Assembly: GCF_030852425.1 (NCBI RefSeq)
Contig: NZ_NSDM01000028.1
Location: forward strand, 1 to 53,075
Direction: 5' to 3'
Length of the DNA: 53,075 nucleotides
Source of the DNA: Saccharothrix longispora
Lineage (GTDB): Bacteria; Actinomycetota; Actinomycetes; Mycobacteriales; Pseudonocardiaceae
The notes under the pieces were generated by a model, which saw only the letters and a list, made by a program, of their open reading frames with translations, was not told where the DNA came from and searched no databases. The position numbers and the translations under genes were made by a program. Positions 39,401-51,400 of the stretch are shown here, piece after piece (positions within the stretch are counted from its first letter, which is position 1; every line of letters begins with the position of its first letter).

Positions 39401-42400
39401 GAACCGGGCAGGCCCGAGGTCACCTCCCTGGGCGGCGGCGTGCGGATCGCGGACCTGCTCGACCCCGCGACCCCCCGGACCGGGCAGCCGGCGTGGTCGT
39501 CCGTCGAGGCCGTGGTGAACACGGCGGAGCTGGTCGACCAGGCGGTCGCCGCGCTCGACCGGGCGGCGGGGGGCGACACGTCGTTGACCACGCCGGGTTC
39601 ACCCTCGCGCCACCGCCTGGAGAAGCTGTTCCAGCAGGAGAACGTCGAGGCGGACCTGCGCCACCTGGCCGGGGCCGGAGTGCTGGTCACCGGACTCGTG
39701 CACAAGCGCCGCGTCAAGGACCGCACGGGGGCGATCGGCGTCGTCGTCGCGTTGGACAACCCCGTCCCGGTGCGCGTCTCCGACACCACCAGGACCGAGA
39801 GGAAGCTGGCGGGAGGCGCCAAGGCGAGCACCTCGACGACCCGGACCAAGGGCGTCTCCCTGATCGGCACCGGGTCGACCACCGCCCGTCCCGACGTGGT
39901 GTCCCCCAGGAACGCCGCCGCGCTGCTGGGCAACGTCCGCTGGAACCTGTGGCAGAAGTCCCGGTCGGACTCGCGAGAGGTATCCGGCAGCGTCGACCGC
40001 AAGGCCAGGAAGGAGACCGGGGAGCGCACGGTCCTGGTGCAGATGGACGCGACGTTCACCATCGTCGCCGAGAGCCGCGAGGGCAACCTCGTGCACCGGT
40101 CGGAACCGTCCTCGGAGGCGGTGCGGGTCACGCTCCCCGGCTCGTCGTTCGTGCGGGTCGACGAGCAGGTGGCCAGGGAGATGGGGCTGCTGCCCGAGGT
40201 GCGGGAGCCCGCACCGCGCGAGTTCGGCGTCATGGGGGCCCCGAAGGGCCTCGCGCGCCCCGGCATGGCCGGTGGCCTCGGCCTCGGCTTCGTGGACGAC
40301 GCGCCCGACGTGTCGGGCATCCTGCGGGACCTGGTGGCCGAACTCCGGGAGACGGCCGGCGGGTCCTCGCAGCGGCTCGTCCCGCGGTCGGTCCTCGACG
40401 ACGTCATGAACGGCGTCCAGCGCCTGGGCGACTTCACCTCGCCGACCTCAGTGGCGGCGCTGATCGACAGCGCGCTCGACGGCGGCGGGCGGCTCCTGCT
40501 GTCCGTGCCCGGCAAGACCTTGGGCAAGGAGAACTACCAGGTGACGCTGCGGGCCTACGCCGGCGCGCCCGAGTTCACGGGGGTCGTCAACGACGGCACG
40601 GAGATCTCGCGCACCGTCAAGGGCACCCGCAGCGCGAACAGGAGCAGCTCCTCCACGACCGGCTGGAGCCTCGGGCTCAAGGGCGTCTTCTCCGGCATCC
40701 TCAGGTCTTCGGACGGGACGATGGGCGGCCTGGGCGGTGCACTGGGGGGCTCGTCCGGCACGTCCAGGCACCGCGCGGTGACCGAGACCGAGGCCACGCA
40801 CGTGATCCAGGCGATGATGGCGAGCGGCCCGCTGGCGGGCTACCGGGTGCCGGTCCTGCTGGAGCTGGTCGTCGAGGGCGACGACGGGGTGGTCGCGCGG
40901 GTCGACAGCGGTGACGGCGTGCTGGGCCTGAAGGTGCACGCGGACAGCGTGAAGATCGACGGCGGCGGGCGGTCGCCGAAGCCCCACGTCACGATCGCGT
41001 CCCGGCGGGGGCCCGAGGAGGGCACCCCGGAGGCCGTCGCCCGGTGGCAGCGGTCCGGCAACCCGGTGGTGATCCCCCCGGGCGCGTCCGTCGAGTCGCT
41101 GATCGCGGGAGCCGAACTCCAGGAGGTCGCCTCCCGGGCGTTGCGGCGGGCCGGCGCGGGCGAGGGCGTGCTGGGCGTCGGCACCGGGGCGTTCAACGCC
41201 CTGCTGGCCACGCTCAGCTCGGCGGTCCTCCAGGCGAGCCTGTCCGGCATGACGACCGCACCGCTGGAGGTGCCCGGTCTGGTCAGGTCCGGCATCCGGC
41301 CCTCGCACGCGGCCGGGATCGCGGTCCACGCGAAGCTCTCCCAGCCGGTGCTGGACTCCCTCAGCGACACCGTCGGTTCCCAGACGTCGACGAGCACCAC
41401 CCGCACCAGGAGCGGAGAGAGCCAGCGGTCGGACCGCGCCGAGGTGGTCGCCGCGGTGGCGCCCGGCAACGTGGTCGAGCGCCGCAGGCACGAGGACGGG
41501 ACGCCGGATCCGGCCCGGTCGGCCCTCTTCTCGACCAGCGGGGTCGAGGTCAGGCAGGCGCCTGAGGACTCCGACGCGAACTCCGGCAGCGCGACCGCCT
41601 CGACCACGCACCAGGCCGACCGGGTGACGGGGCGGACCGGGTTGGTCGAGTTCGACGCCGAGTTCCGGATCGTCGCCCGGGTCGGCGGCGGGGAGACTGT
41701 CGTCTTCGACCTGAAGATCCCCGGCGCGAGCGACTTCCGGGTGGCCCTCTCCGACGTCGAGGCGGTGCTCGGCCGGAAGGTCGACGCGGACGTCCTCGCC
41801 GCCCAGGACCGCGTGCGCGACACCGCGGACACCTGGCGGGAGGCGGAGGAGAAGGTCGGTGAAGCGCGGCACGACGCGCAGGACCTGGTCGGGCTGCTCG
41901 CCCCGGACCTCGCCGCGTCCCAGGTCGAGGTCATGGCACGCGACGTCGAGCTGCGCGGCGCCGAGCAGGCTGTCGCGCGGGCGGCGCGGGCGGCGGAGGA
42001 GCGCAGGGCCGATCTCCGCACCGCACGGGCGCGCTACACCGAGGTGAAGGCGCGCCACGCGGACCTCCGGGCCGACGCGGACGCGGACCGGCAGGTCCCG
42101 GAGCGCTCGTCGTCGGAGGTCAAGCGCGCCACCGCCGACGTCCTGCGGGGCGTGCACCGCCTGGTCGAGGCGAACGGCGAGCTCGCCCGGGCACAGCGAG
42201 CCCTGGTCGAGGCGGGCAGCGCCCAGGAGCAGGCCGTCACGGCGTTGGCGGGGCTGCGGGGGCGGATCACCGCGGCGGAGGACGCGATCGGCAGGGCGAG
42301 GGAGCTGGCCGACGACGCGCAGGCCGCCTGGTGGCGGGCCAAGGCGGAGGTGGAAGGGCTGCTCGGCGCCTTCAACGCCCGGGTCGAGCTGCACGAGCGG

Positions 42401-45400
42401 GCCGAGTCGGCCCGGCGCCGCCTGGGGAAGCTGTCGGAGCAGCGGTACGAGCAGGTGATGCGCGAGGCCGTCGGCATCGCGAGCACCCACCACCTGGCCC
42501 CGGTGCGGATCGACGAGCTGTCGCCGCGCGACCGGGCACGGGCCGAGGTGGTGGACGACGTGTACGACGTCGTCGCGCTGGAGCCGCTGGAGCCGCTGGA
42601 GCCGCTGGAGCACGGGGAGTCCGCGGAGGCGCACGGCACCGGCGGGGCTCGCGAAGCCGTCGAGGCGCTGTCCCGGCGGTCGGCGCGCGAGCAGGGACTC
42701 GACCGCCGTGCGGGGCTGGTCGGTGGTGCTCCCCTCGGCGGCCCGGGGACGCCCGACGGTGATCCCGGCGACGCGATGCCGCTGGACAGCGGTTCGGACG
42801 ACTCCGGCGATGCCTTCGAGGGGGCCGGCTGGAAGCGGTCGGACGCCTGGAGTTCGGCGCCCGACTTGGTGTTGGAGGTATCACGCGGCAAGTCGCTGAC
42901 CGCCGACCAGGTGCACACGCTGAACCGGTTCGCGACACTGGTGGACCGGGTGGCACGGGGCCGGCGGCATCACGGGTTCCCGGCGCCGCTGGTGGAGGTG
43001 GCGGGCGGCGGTGCCCGGGTCACCGCCGGACGCATCGCCGTCTTCCTCGCCACCAAGGGCGGCACCGTCGACGTGCGGCTGGTGGAGGGTGGTTCGGGGC
43101 CGACCGAGGTGCGCGTGGACTGGGTCGTGCCCGCGCCGGGTGTCGCGCGTGAGTCCTACCCGGTGGAGTTGCTGTGGAGGGCGACGCCTCGGACCAGGGG
43201 CATCCTGGAGCACCCCGGGCACCCGCTGTCCCTCGACCTCCCGGCCGGGGCGGGGAACCTCACCCCGGAGCAGAGCGGCCTCGTCGCGGACTTCGCGGCG
43301 GACTTCGCGGACGCCGTGCTCGATCGTCAGGGGACCGGTTTCCGGCCCCCGGTGGTGGAGGTGTCGGGCCGGTACTCGTCGCTGGTGGAAGAGGGGTTGC
43401 GCGCCGCCGGGATCCCGTTCACGGTGGTGGCGGGTGGTCGTGCCGACGGTGTGGACGTGTTCGTCGACTGGCGGACCGGTACCCCGGCGCCAGGGGCGGC
43501 GCACCCCGGTTCGGTGCGGGGCGTGGCCCCCGAACTGTCGCTGCGGACGTCGGACGTGCCGGTCGACGCGGGCCCGGCGGCGTTGCCGGACGAGATCGGG
43601 GTGGTGGCGGAACAGCTCCTCGCGGAGAGCCGGGCGAGGATCGCGGACTCCTACGCGCCGCCGGTGGTGGAGGTGACCGGTGCGCACGCGTACCGCGTCG
43701 TGGAAGCGCTGGTCCAGGCGGGTGTGGTGGGTGCGCAAGCGGTCAGGGGCGGCCGTGCCGGGTACACCGACGTGCACGTGGACCGGGACCTCCAGCACGG
43801 CCTGTCGGGCATGCTCGGCATCGAGGGGGCACCGGTCGAGCAGGCCGCGGTCCCCGCGCCCCACCCGGTCCTGGACGACCAGCGTTGGCGGCGCAGCCTC
43901 AGCAGGAGCGCCCTGTGGTTCGACCCGCAGCGGCCGTTGGCCTTCCGTTTCCGGTCGCAGGACCCGCGGCTGGATGCGGTCGAGCGGGCCGAGGTGGAGG
44001 AGCTGGCGGGTCAGTTGGTCGAGGCGACCGCGGTGCGTGCGCGGTGGGGCCTCCCCGTGCCCGTCGTGTCCGTGAGCGGCGTGACCGCGCAGGACGTCGT
44101 CGACCTCCTGCGGGCCAAGGGGGTGCCCGCGCAGCCGGCCCCGTCCTCCGGCGTCACCGACGGGCTCGACGTCCTCGTGGACTGGGGCGACCAGGTGTCG
44201 CCCCCCGGCAGGGCGATCGGTGAGCGGGAGGCGCGCTGGCTCCGGCTGGGCAACGCGGTGCCCTCGGACCGCATCGCGCAGGAGTGGGCCGCGGCTCCCG
44301 TCACCGGCTACCTCCGGGGGGAGCGCTACCTGCCGCTTGAGGACTCCGACAAGCCCACGAAGGGCGCGATGGTCGTCGCGCCCATCGTCGACCGGGACGG
44401 AGAGGTCCTCGACCGAGGGGGCTGGTGGTCCCAGGGGCAGCGCATACCCATCGCGCTCGACGAGCGTGACATGGTGGTCGACGGCGTGCCGGTGAAGGAC
44501 TTCACGCTCAACCTGCGCCTCATCCCGGCGACCACCATCCCGGACTACCTGGTCCAGGACCTCGAGGTCCGAACTCTGGAGGGCGTCGAGGCGGTGTACA
44601 ACCGCCGGGGGTACCGCCTGCCCAGCGGTCACCAGTTCCACGTCACGGTGAGGTTCACCGACGTGACGCAGGCCCACCAGTCGGTTTGGCTCTTGGACGA
44701 CCTGAACACCCGGTCCTCCCAGAGCTTCTGGTCCATCGGCTTGGAAGCGCTGGTCCTCGCCCACGAAATCGGCCACCACCTGGGCCTGCACGACGAGTAC
44801 GCGGAGACCTCGGGCACCCGGGTGCCCGTGTTCATGCGGACCCCCAGGTGGTACCGGGACCACGGCGCCGGGGACACCGACATGAGAGAACCCGTGCGCA
44901 ACCACGTGGTGCACGACGACGGCATCATGTCCAACACCCCAAGGGATCGCAAGCCGGAGCTCAAGCCGAGGAACCTGTGGCTGTTCGAGAACCACCTCGC
45001 GGCACTGCGCTCCACCGACCCCGTCGCCCGGAACACGACTTTCACCAAGCCGTTGCGGTCACGCCGCACCTTGGCGGCGCCGTTCGGTGGCGGTTCGTCC
45101 GGTGCGACGTCGGCGATCGGCGGATCGGGCGCCGTGCCGGAGCTGGAGTGGCGGCGGTCGGGTGCGTGGAGCGGGGCGCCCGACCTGGTGCTGCGCGTGC
45201 CGGTCGGCGGACGGCTGTCGGACCTGCAGCGAAACGCGTTGCGCGGGTTGGCGGCGTCGGTGGACGCGCAGGGGCGGGCCCGGAAGGCGCACGGGTTCCC
45301 GTCGCCGTCGGTGGAGGTGTCGGGCGGGATGGCCCGGGTGGTCGGGGGGTTCCTGACCATCGCCGGGGTCGACGTGCGGGTGGTGGAGGGTGGTTCGGGG

Positions 45401-48400
45401 CCGACCGAGGTGCGGGTGGACTGGGTGGTGTCCGCGCCGGGCGTCCCGCGTGAGTCCTACCCGGTGGAGCTGCTGTGGGGGGCGACGCCTCGGACGAGGG
45501 GCATCCTGGAGCACCCGGGTCACCCGCTGTCCCTGGACCTCCCGGCCGGGGCGACAGGCCTCACCCCGGAGCAGAGCGGTCTCGTCGCGGACCTCGTGAT
45601 GGACGTCCGCGACGTCCTGGACCACCGCGCCGCGACCAACGTCGCGCCTCCGGTGGTGGAGGTGTCGGGCCACTACTCGGCGCTGGTGGAAGGGGAGTTG
45701 CGCGCCGCCGGGATCGCGTTCACGACGATCAGGGGCGGTCGCGCCGACGGTGTGGACGTGTTCGCCAACTGGCGGACCGGGTCCGCCGATCCGGGCGCGG
45801 CGCACCCCGGTTCGGTGCGGGGCGTGTCCCCCGAGCTGTCGCTGCGGACGTTCGTCGACGCGAACGGCAACGAACTGGGCCTGCAGCGGAACCAGCTCGA
45901 CGCGATCCAGGCGCTGGCAGGGCAACTCCTCCGGGAGGGTGCGGACAGGTTCCTGGGCGGCTACGCGCTGCCCGCGGTCGAGGTAACCGGTGCGCGCGCC
46001 CAGCTTGTGGCGGAGGGGTTGCTCCAGGCGGGTGTGCGCGCGCGGGTGGTGCGAGGCGGTCGTGCCGGGTACACCGACGTGCACGTGGACCGGGACCTGC
46101 GTGATCCGCTGGCCGCGCCGGCCACCGGACCCGCGGCGGTCGACCAGGGGGCAGGTCCGATCCCGAGCGGCGAGCAGTGGCGGCACGGCAACAGCCGGAG
46201 CGCGCTGTGGTTCGCACCGCAGAGGCCGTTCTCGGCCGCCCTCGACGCCCGGGGCTCCTGGCTGAACGTCGACGAACGGGGCGACCTGCTGACGTTGATC
46301 GGGCAGCTGGGCGAGGCGGCGGCGGTGCGCACGCGGTACGGCTACGCCCCGCCGGCGGTGCGGGTGACGGGCCCGCGGGCCGACGAGGTCCGCGACCGGC
46401 TGGTGGCCGAGGGGGTGCCGGCCGTCGCGGAACCAGGCCGTGCCGACGGTCTCGACGTCTTCGTGGACTGGGGCAGGCGGGTGCCGACCCCGGCGGAGAT
46501 CGCGTTGCTCGGCGTCGCCGGGAGGCCGGTCGAGGCCCGGGAGCTGCACTGGCTCCGGCTGCGCGACGCGGTGCCCTCCGAGGACATCGCCTCGCGGCGG
46601 CTCTTCGTCCCGGTCACCGATTCCGTCCGGGGGCAGCGCGACGTGGTGGTCGCCGCCGGCGCCACCGGACCGAGCGGGGTGACCCCGCCGGTCCTCGACC
46701 CGGACGGCAAGGTGCTCGACCGGGGCTCCGTCACGCTCCACCGGGAGACCGTGCCCATCGGGTACGACACCAGGGACCTCGTCGTGGACGGGGTGCCGGT
46801 CAGGGACTTCACCGTGAAGGTGCGGCTGGAACGGGCCGACGACACCACCGAGGTCGACCTCGGCGTGGCGGAGCTGCGGGCGCACGCCGCGGTGGCCGAG
46901 CGGCTCAACCAGGGCTACCGGCTCCCCGACGGCCACCAGTTCCACGTCACGCTGGAGTTCGGCGACGACGCGCCCCATGTGGTCGTCACGGCGGACCGGT
47001 GGAAGGGGCTGCTGGGCTCCGAGCCGCACGAGATCGCGGACTACTTCGCCGGGTTCCTCGGGGCGTACGAGGGGAACACCGTTCGTGGCGTCCTGCGATC
47101 CCCCGGCACGTCGGCGGATTCGGGCCTGCGACCGAGGCACCTGCGGCGCGTCGAGGACCTCAGGGAGGCGATGCGGGCTGCCGCCCCGGAGGGACCGGCC
47201 CGGCCGTCCCCCGACCGCGGGGCCGTGCGGGCGCGACTGGCCGAGCGGGCGGGCGAAGCCCGGCTGGAACTGGCGAACCTGCAGGACGACCCCGCTGTGT
47301 GGCAGGTGGTCACCGACGCCATCACCATGGCCAGCGGCCATCACCAGACGGTGGTGGTGATCGGGACCCCGTCGCCCGCCGAGCAGGAGCGGGTCCAGGT
47401 CGTCGACGACGTGTACGCCGTGGTCGCGCTGGAGTCGGTGAGGTCCGGTCGGGAGCGGGCCGAGAAGCTGTCCCGGTGGTTGGCCGGGGAACTGGGGACC
47501 AAGCGCTACCAGGGACTGCCCGGTGGCGCACGTCCCGTCGACGTCCCGGGCGGCACGGGCGAGAGCTCGCGCGGCGCGACGTCGGCCGGGGACCCCGGGC
47601 CGCTCCCGGCGGCCACCGTCGACCGCGAGGGCGGGGACACCGCCCGGGAGCCCGGACCGGAGGCGGAGCCGATCGTCGTGCCCGCGCCCGCGAGCGACTT
47701 CCACGTGTTCGACCCGCGGGGCGGGTCGGGTTCGGGCTGGCTGCCGGCGACGCCGGACTACGACGTCAGCAGCACCGGCGGTGTGCCGCCGTTCACCCGG
47801 CGCCTGCGCGACGCCGTCATCCGCCCGACCGGAGACTTCCCGGCCATGCTGGTGGAGCTGCCCGCGGAACCGGTGGCGAAGCCGCCGCTGATCTTCTCCG
47901 CGGACGGGTCGATCGCCGTGCCGCAGGCCGACGCGGACGGCTACTACCAGGAGTTCTACGCGACGCCGGGAGCCGTGCAGAAGGCGAACGAGCGGCTGAG
48001 TTCGGTCGGCAGCAAGCTGGAGCTGCGCACCGTGCCGGGGAACGTGGTGACGCGCGGCTCGACCGAGCTGGTGATGGTCCGGCCGCACCTGGCGAAGCCG
48101 TCCGGCGCGCTGAGCGAGTTCTCCAAGGACCTCCTCGGCGACACGCCGCAGCAGGCGGTGCTCCGCCCGCGGCACGACCGCTCGATCCCGCCGACCTCGG
48201 TCGACGTCAAGGTCGACGCGGGGACCAAGTCCGAGTTCTTCGGCATCCGGGAGCTGGCCTTCATCCTGGGCAAGGTGGGGCGGGATCGGAGCTACGGCCT
48301 GGTCCCGCGCGCGGTGGTGGTCGACACCATGGCCAACCGGGCGGTCGGCGACCTCCACCCGGGCGCGGAGTACGGCACGGCCCTGCGGCCGGACAACCAG

Positions 48401-51400
48401 GAGGCGCGCCGCCGGGTGGACGAGGCCGCCGAGCGGCTGGGCGTCAACCAGTTCGCCTGGGCGAAGCCCGGTGAGGCCTACCTGATCCAGTCGGTGGCCA
48501 CCCAGGAGGTCGGTGCCGACGGCAAACCGGTGCCGGGGTACGTGAAGGACTACTCCCGCTCCGCCGCGCCGGAGCCGCGGTCCCAGGCGGCGCCCGGTTA
48601 CTACCTGGGCGCTCCCGTGCTCAACAGCGACGACGACAGCGCTCAGGTCACCGTGGAGTTCACCTGGCAGGAGGGCTACCGGCTGCGCCTGCTCAACGAG
48701 GCGGTCGAGGCGAACCTGGCGCGGTACGGCGACGGCGTCGCCGAGGTCCGCGACCGGGTGCTGGCGGACCCGGCCTCATCCCGGACGCAGCAGGAACTGG
48801 CGAAGGCGCTGGCCGACATCCACCGGCTGCGGGCGGCGTTGGCCGACCCGGGTCTGGACGGCGACGGGCGGCGGCTGAGGAACAGCGAGCTGCACAAGGC
48901 CGAGGGGAATGCCCGGATGGCGTTGAACCTCATCGCGGGTGACGCGCTTCCGACGCCGGGCGCCCTGTGGTTCGTCGGCCAGTACGGCCAGGAGACCGGG
49001 CAGACGTTCTTCGACCGGTGGGGTCGGGTCGACGAGCCGGACAAGCCCGGGGTGCTGGTCAACCCGCTTGCCGTGGTCGTGACGTCGCACTTGCTCAAGG
49101 CGAGCGAACTGATCCCGGTGGAGGAGCCCGGGAAGTACGACCTGGAGAAGGTCAGGAGAGGCGACCAGAAGATCGAGTTCCCCGGCAGGGTCGCCAACGT
49201 GGTGAGGACCGCAGTCGGCCTGGCGCTGTGGCGGAAGTTCAACGGCCTCTCCCGGTCCCTGCCCCGGATCCACGTGCACGGTTACGGCAACTCGCACGTG
49301 TTCGCCAAACGCACCGGCCTGCAGCGCGCCGAGGTGGTGGCTGCGAAGGCCGAGGCCGTCTTGGTCGAAGTGCTGGAGAAGATGCAGAAGGGCTTGTCCG
49401 ACGACCAGCGGTTGACCTCGGCGGACATCAGGATCGTCACGTTCTCCCACGCCCGGGAGGTGCCGCCCGGATCGACCTCACCGGAGGCCGATCGGCGTCA
49501 GGTGAGACTGGAGATGGTGGTCCCCGAGGACTCGCACTCCGGGGAGAAGGTGTTGGGGGAGAACGCTCCCCCCACGCCGGCGTCGGAGGCCACCGACCGG
49601 CCGGCCGCCGTCCCGGTCGTCGACGCGGTCGAGGTCTCCCGGTGGTCGGACAGCGGTTCGGAGAGCGAGGTCGACGCTTCCGCCGTCCCGGTCGTCGACG
49701 CGGTCGAGGTCTCCCGGTGGTCGGACAGCGGTTCGGAGAGCGAGGTCGACGCTTCCGCCGTCCCGGTCGTCGACGCGGTCGAGGTCTCCCGGTGGTCGGA
49801 CAGCGAGTCGGACAGCGGTTCGGAGAGCGCGTCCCCGGTGTCGGACCTGTTCGTGGACGCGGAGTCCGGTGTCGCGGAGAGCGCGCTGGAGGCGCCCTCC
49901 GTGCCCGACCTGATCGAACGGCTCCGCGGCATGGGCACGCGGTCCTACGCGGAATCCGACAGCGGATCGCTCGGTGACGTCGACGTGCGGCCGTCGACGC
50001 CGTCCCCCGGCGGGACGGAGCACGAGATCCTGCGCCGGTCCCTGGCCGAGCAGGCGAAGTCGGCCGAGTCCCGGTTGGGCAAGTTGCCGCAAGAGCGCTA
50101 CGACGACCTGGCGAGGGCCGCCGCCGAGATCACCCGAATCCACCACCGACCTCCGCTGGTGGTCGGAAGGCTGTCGCCGGAGGAGCAGGCGCGGGACGCC
50201 CTGGCGAAGGACGTGCGCTCCGTCGTCGCGTTGACCTTGCTGGAGTCGGAGGACGACGGCACCGGGCGGTCGCCGGAGGAGGTCGCCGAGGCGCTGTCGC
50301 TGTGGTGGGCGCGCGAGCTGGGCGCGGTGCGTGCCGGTGACGGGGACGTGGCCGACGGCCGCGCCGATCACGGGGAGAGGTCGGGTGCGGTCCGGGGCGA
50401 CGAGTCGTCGCCGCTGGACGACGTGCTCGACTGGTACTTCGGCTCGGACCCGGACGTCGCCGGTGTGGCGTCGGGTGTCGAGGCACGCCGGGCCGAGGTG
50501 CGTGCCGAGGCGGATTCGGCACGTGAACTGCTGGACGGCCTGCCGGCGCGGTCGCGTCGGGAAGCGGTGGACCTCGCGACCTACGTCGCCAGTGGACATC
50601 ACCGGGTCCCCGTGACCGTCACCGGACGTCTGTCGCCTGAGGAGGAGGTCCTGGCCTCGGTCTTCGACGACGTGCGCGACGTGGTGGCGTGGAAGATGTG
50701 GACCGAGGGCCCGCAAGCGGGTGCCGAGCTGGCGCGGGAGTTGGCCCGGGAACTGGGCACCGCCCGTCGTTCGGGTCTGCCCGGTGGCCTCCCTCCCGCC
50801 GATCACGACCTGGTCGACCGGGTCGGGGAGAGTTCGCGAAGCGCCGGTGACGCGTTCTTCGGCGACGGCGCGGGGGCCGTGGACGGCGGTATGCCGGGTG
50901 TCGACGCGTCGTCGGCGCCGGATCCGGTCCTGGCCGACGAGCGGTGGCGCCACAGCCCGGCCAGGAGCGCGCTGTGGTTCCACCCGGAGACGCCGTTCCT
51001 GGCCGTTCTCGAACCGACCGGTTCCGGCCTGGACGGGGAGCGGCTGAGCGAGCTGGGGGAACTGGTGGACCGGCTGGCCGAGGCGTCGGCGGTGCGCACC
51101 CGGTACGGCCACACCCCGCCGGAGGTGGGGGTGTTCGGGGCGGATGCCGAGGCCATCGTCGAGTGGATGGTGGCCGCCGGGGTGGCCGCCCGGTTCCTGG
51201 AGGGACGCCGGGACGGCGTCGGTGTCTTCGTGGACTGGGGGAACCGGGCGCCGGAGCCCGGGGAGATCGCGCGGCTCGACCGCGAGGTCGCCCCGATCGG
51301 CCGGGAGGAGTCGCGGTGGCTCCGGATGCGCAACGCCGTGCCCGGGGACCTGATCCGCGGTAGGGACTCACGCGGCGTGGTCGACCGGAGCGTCCGGACC

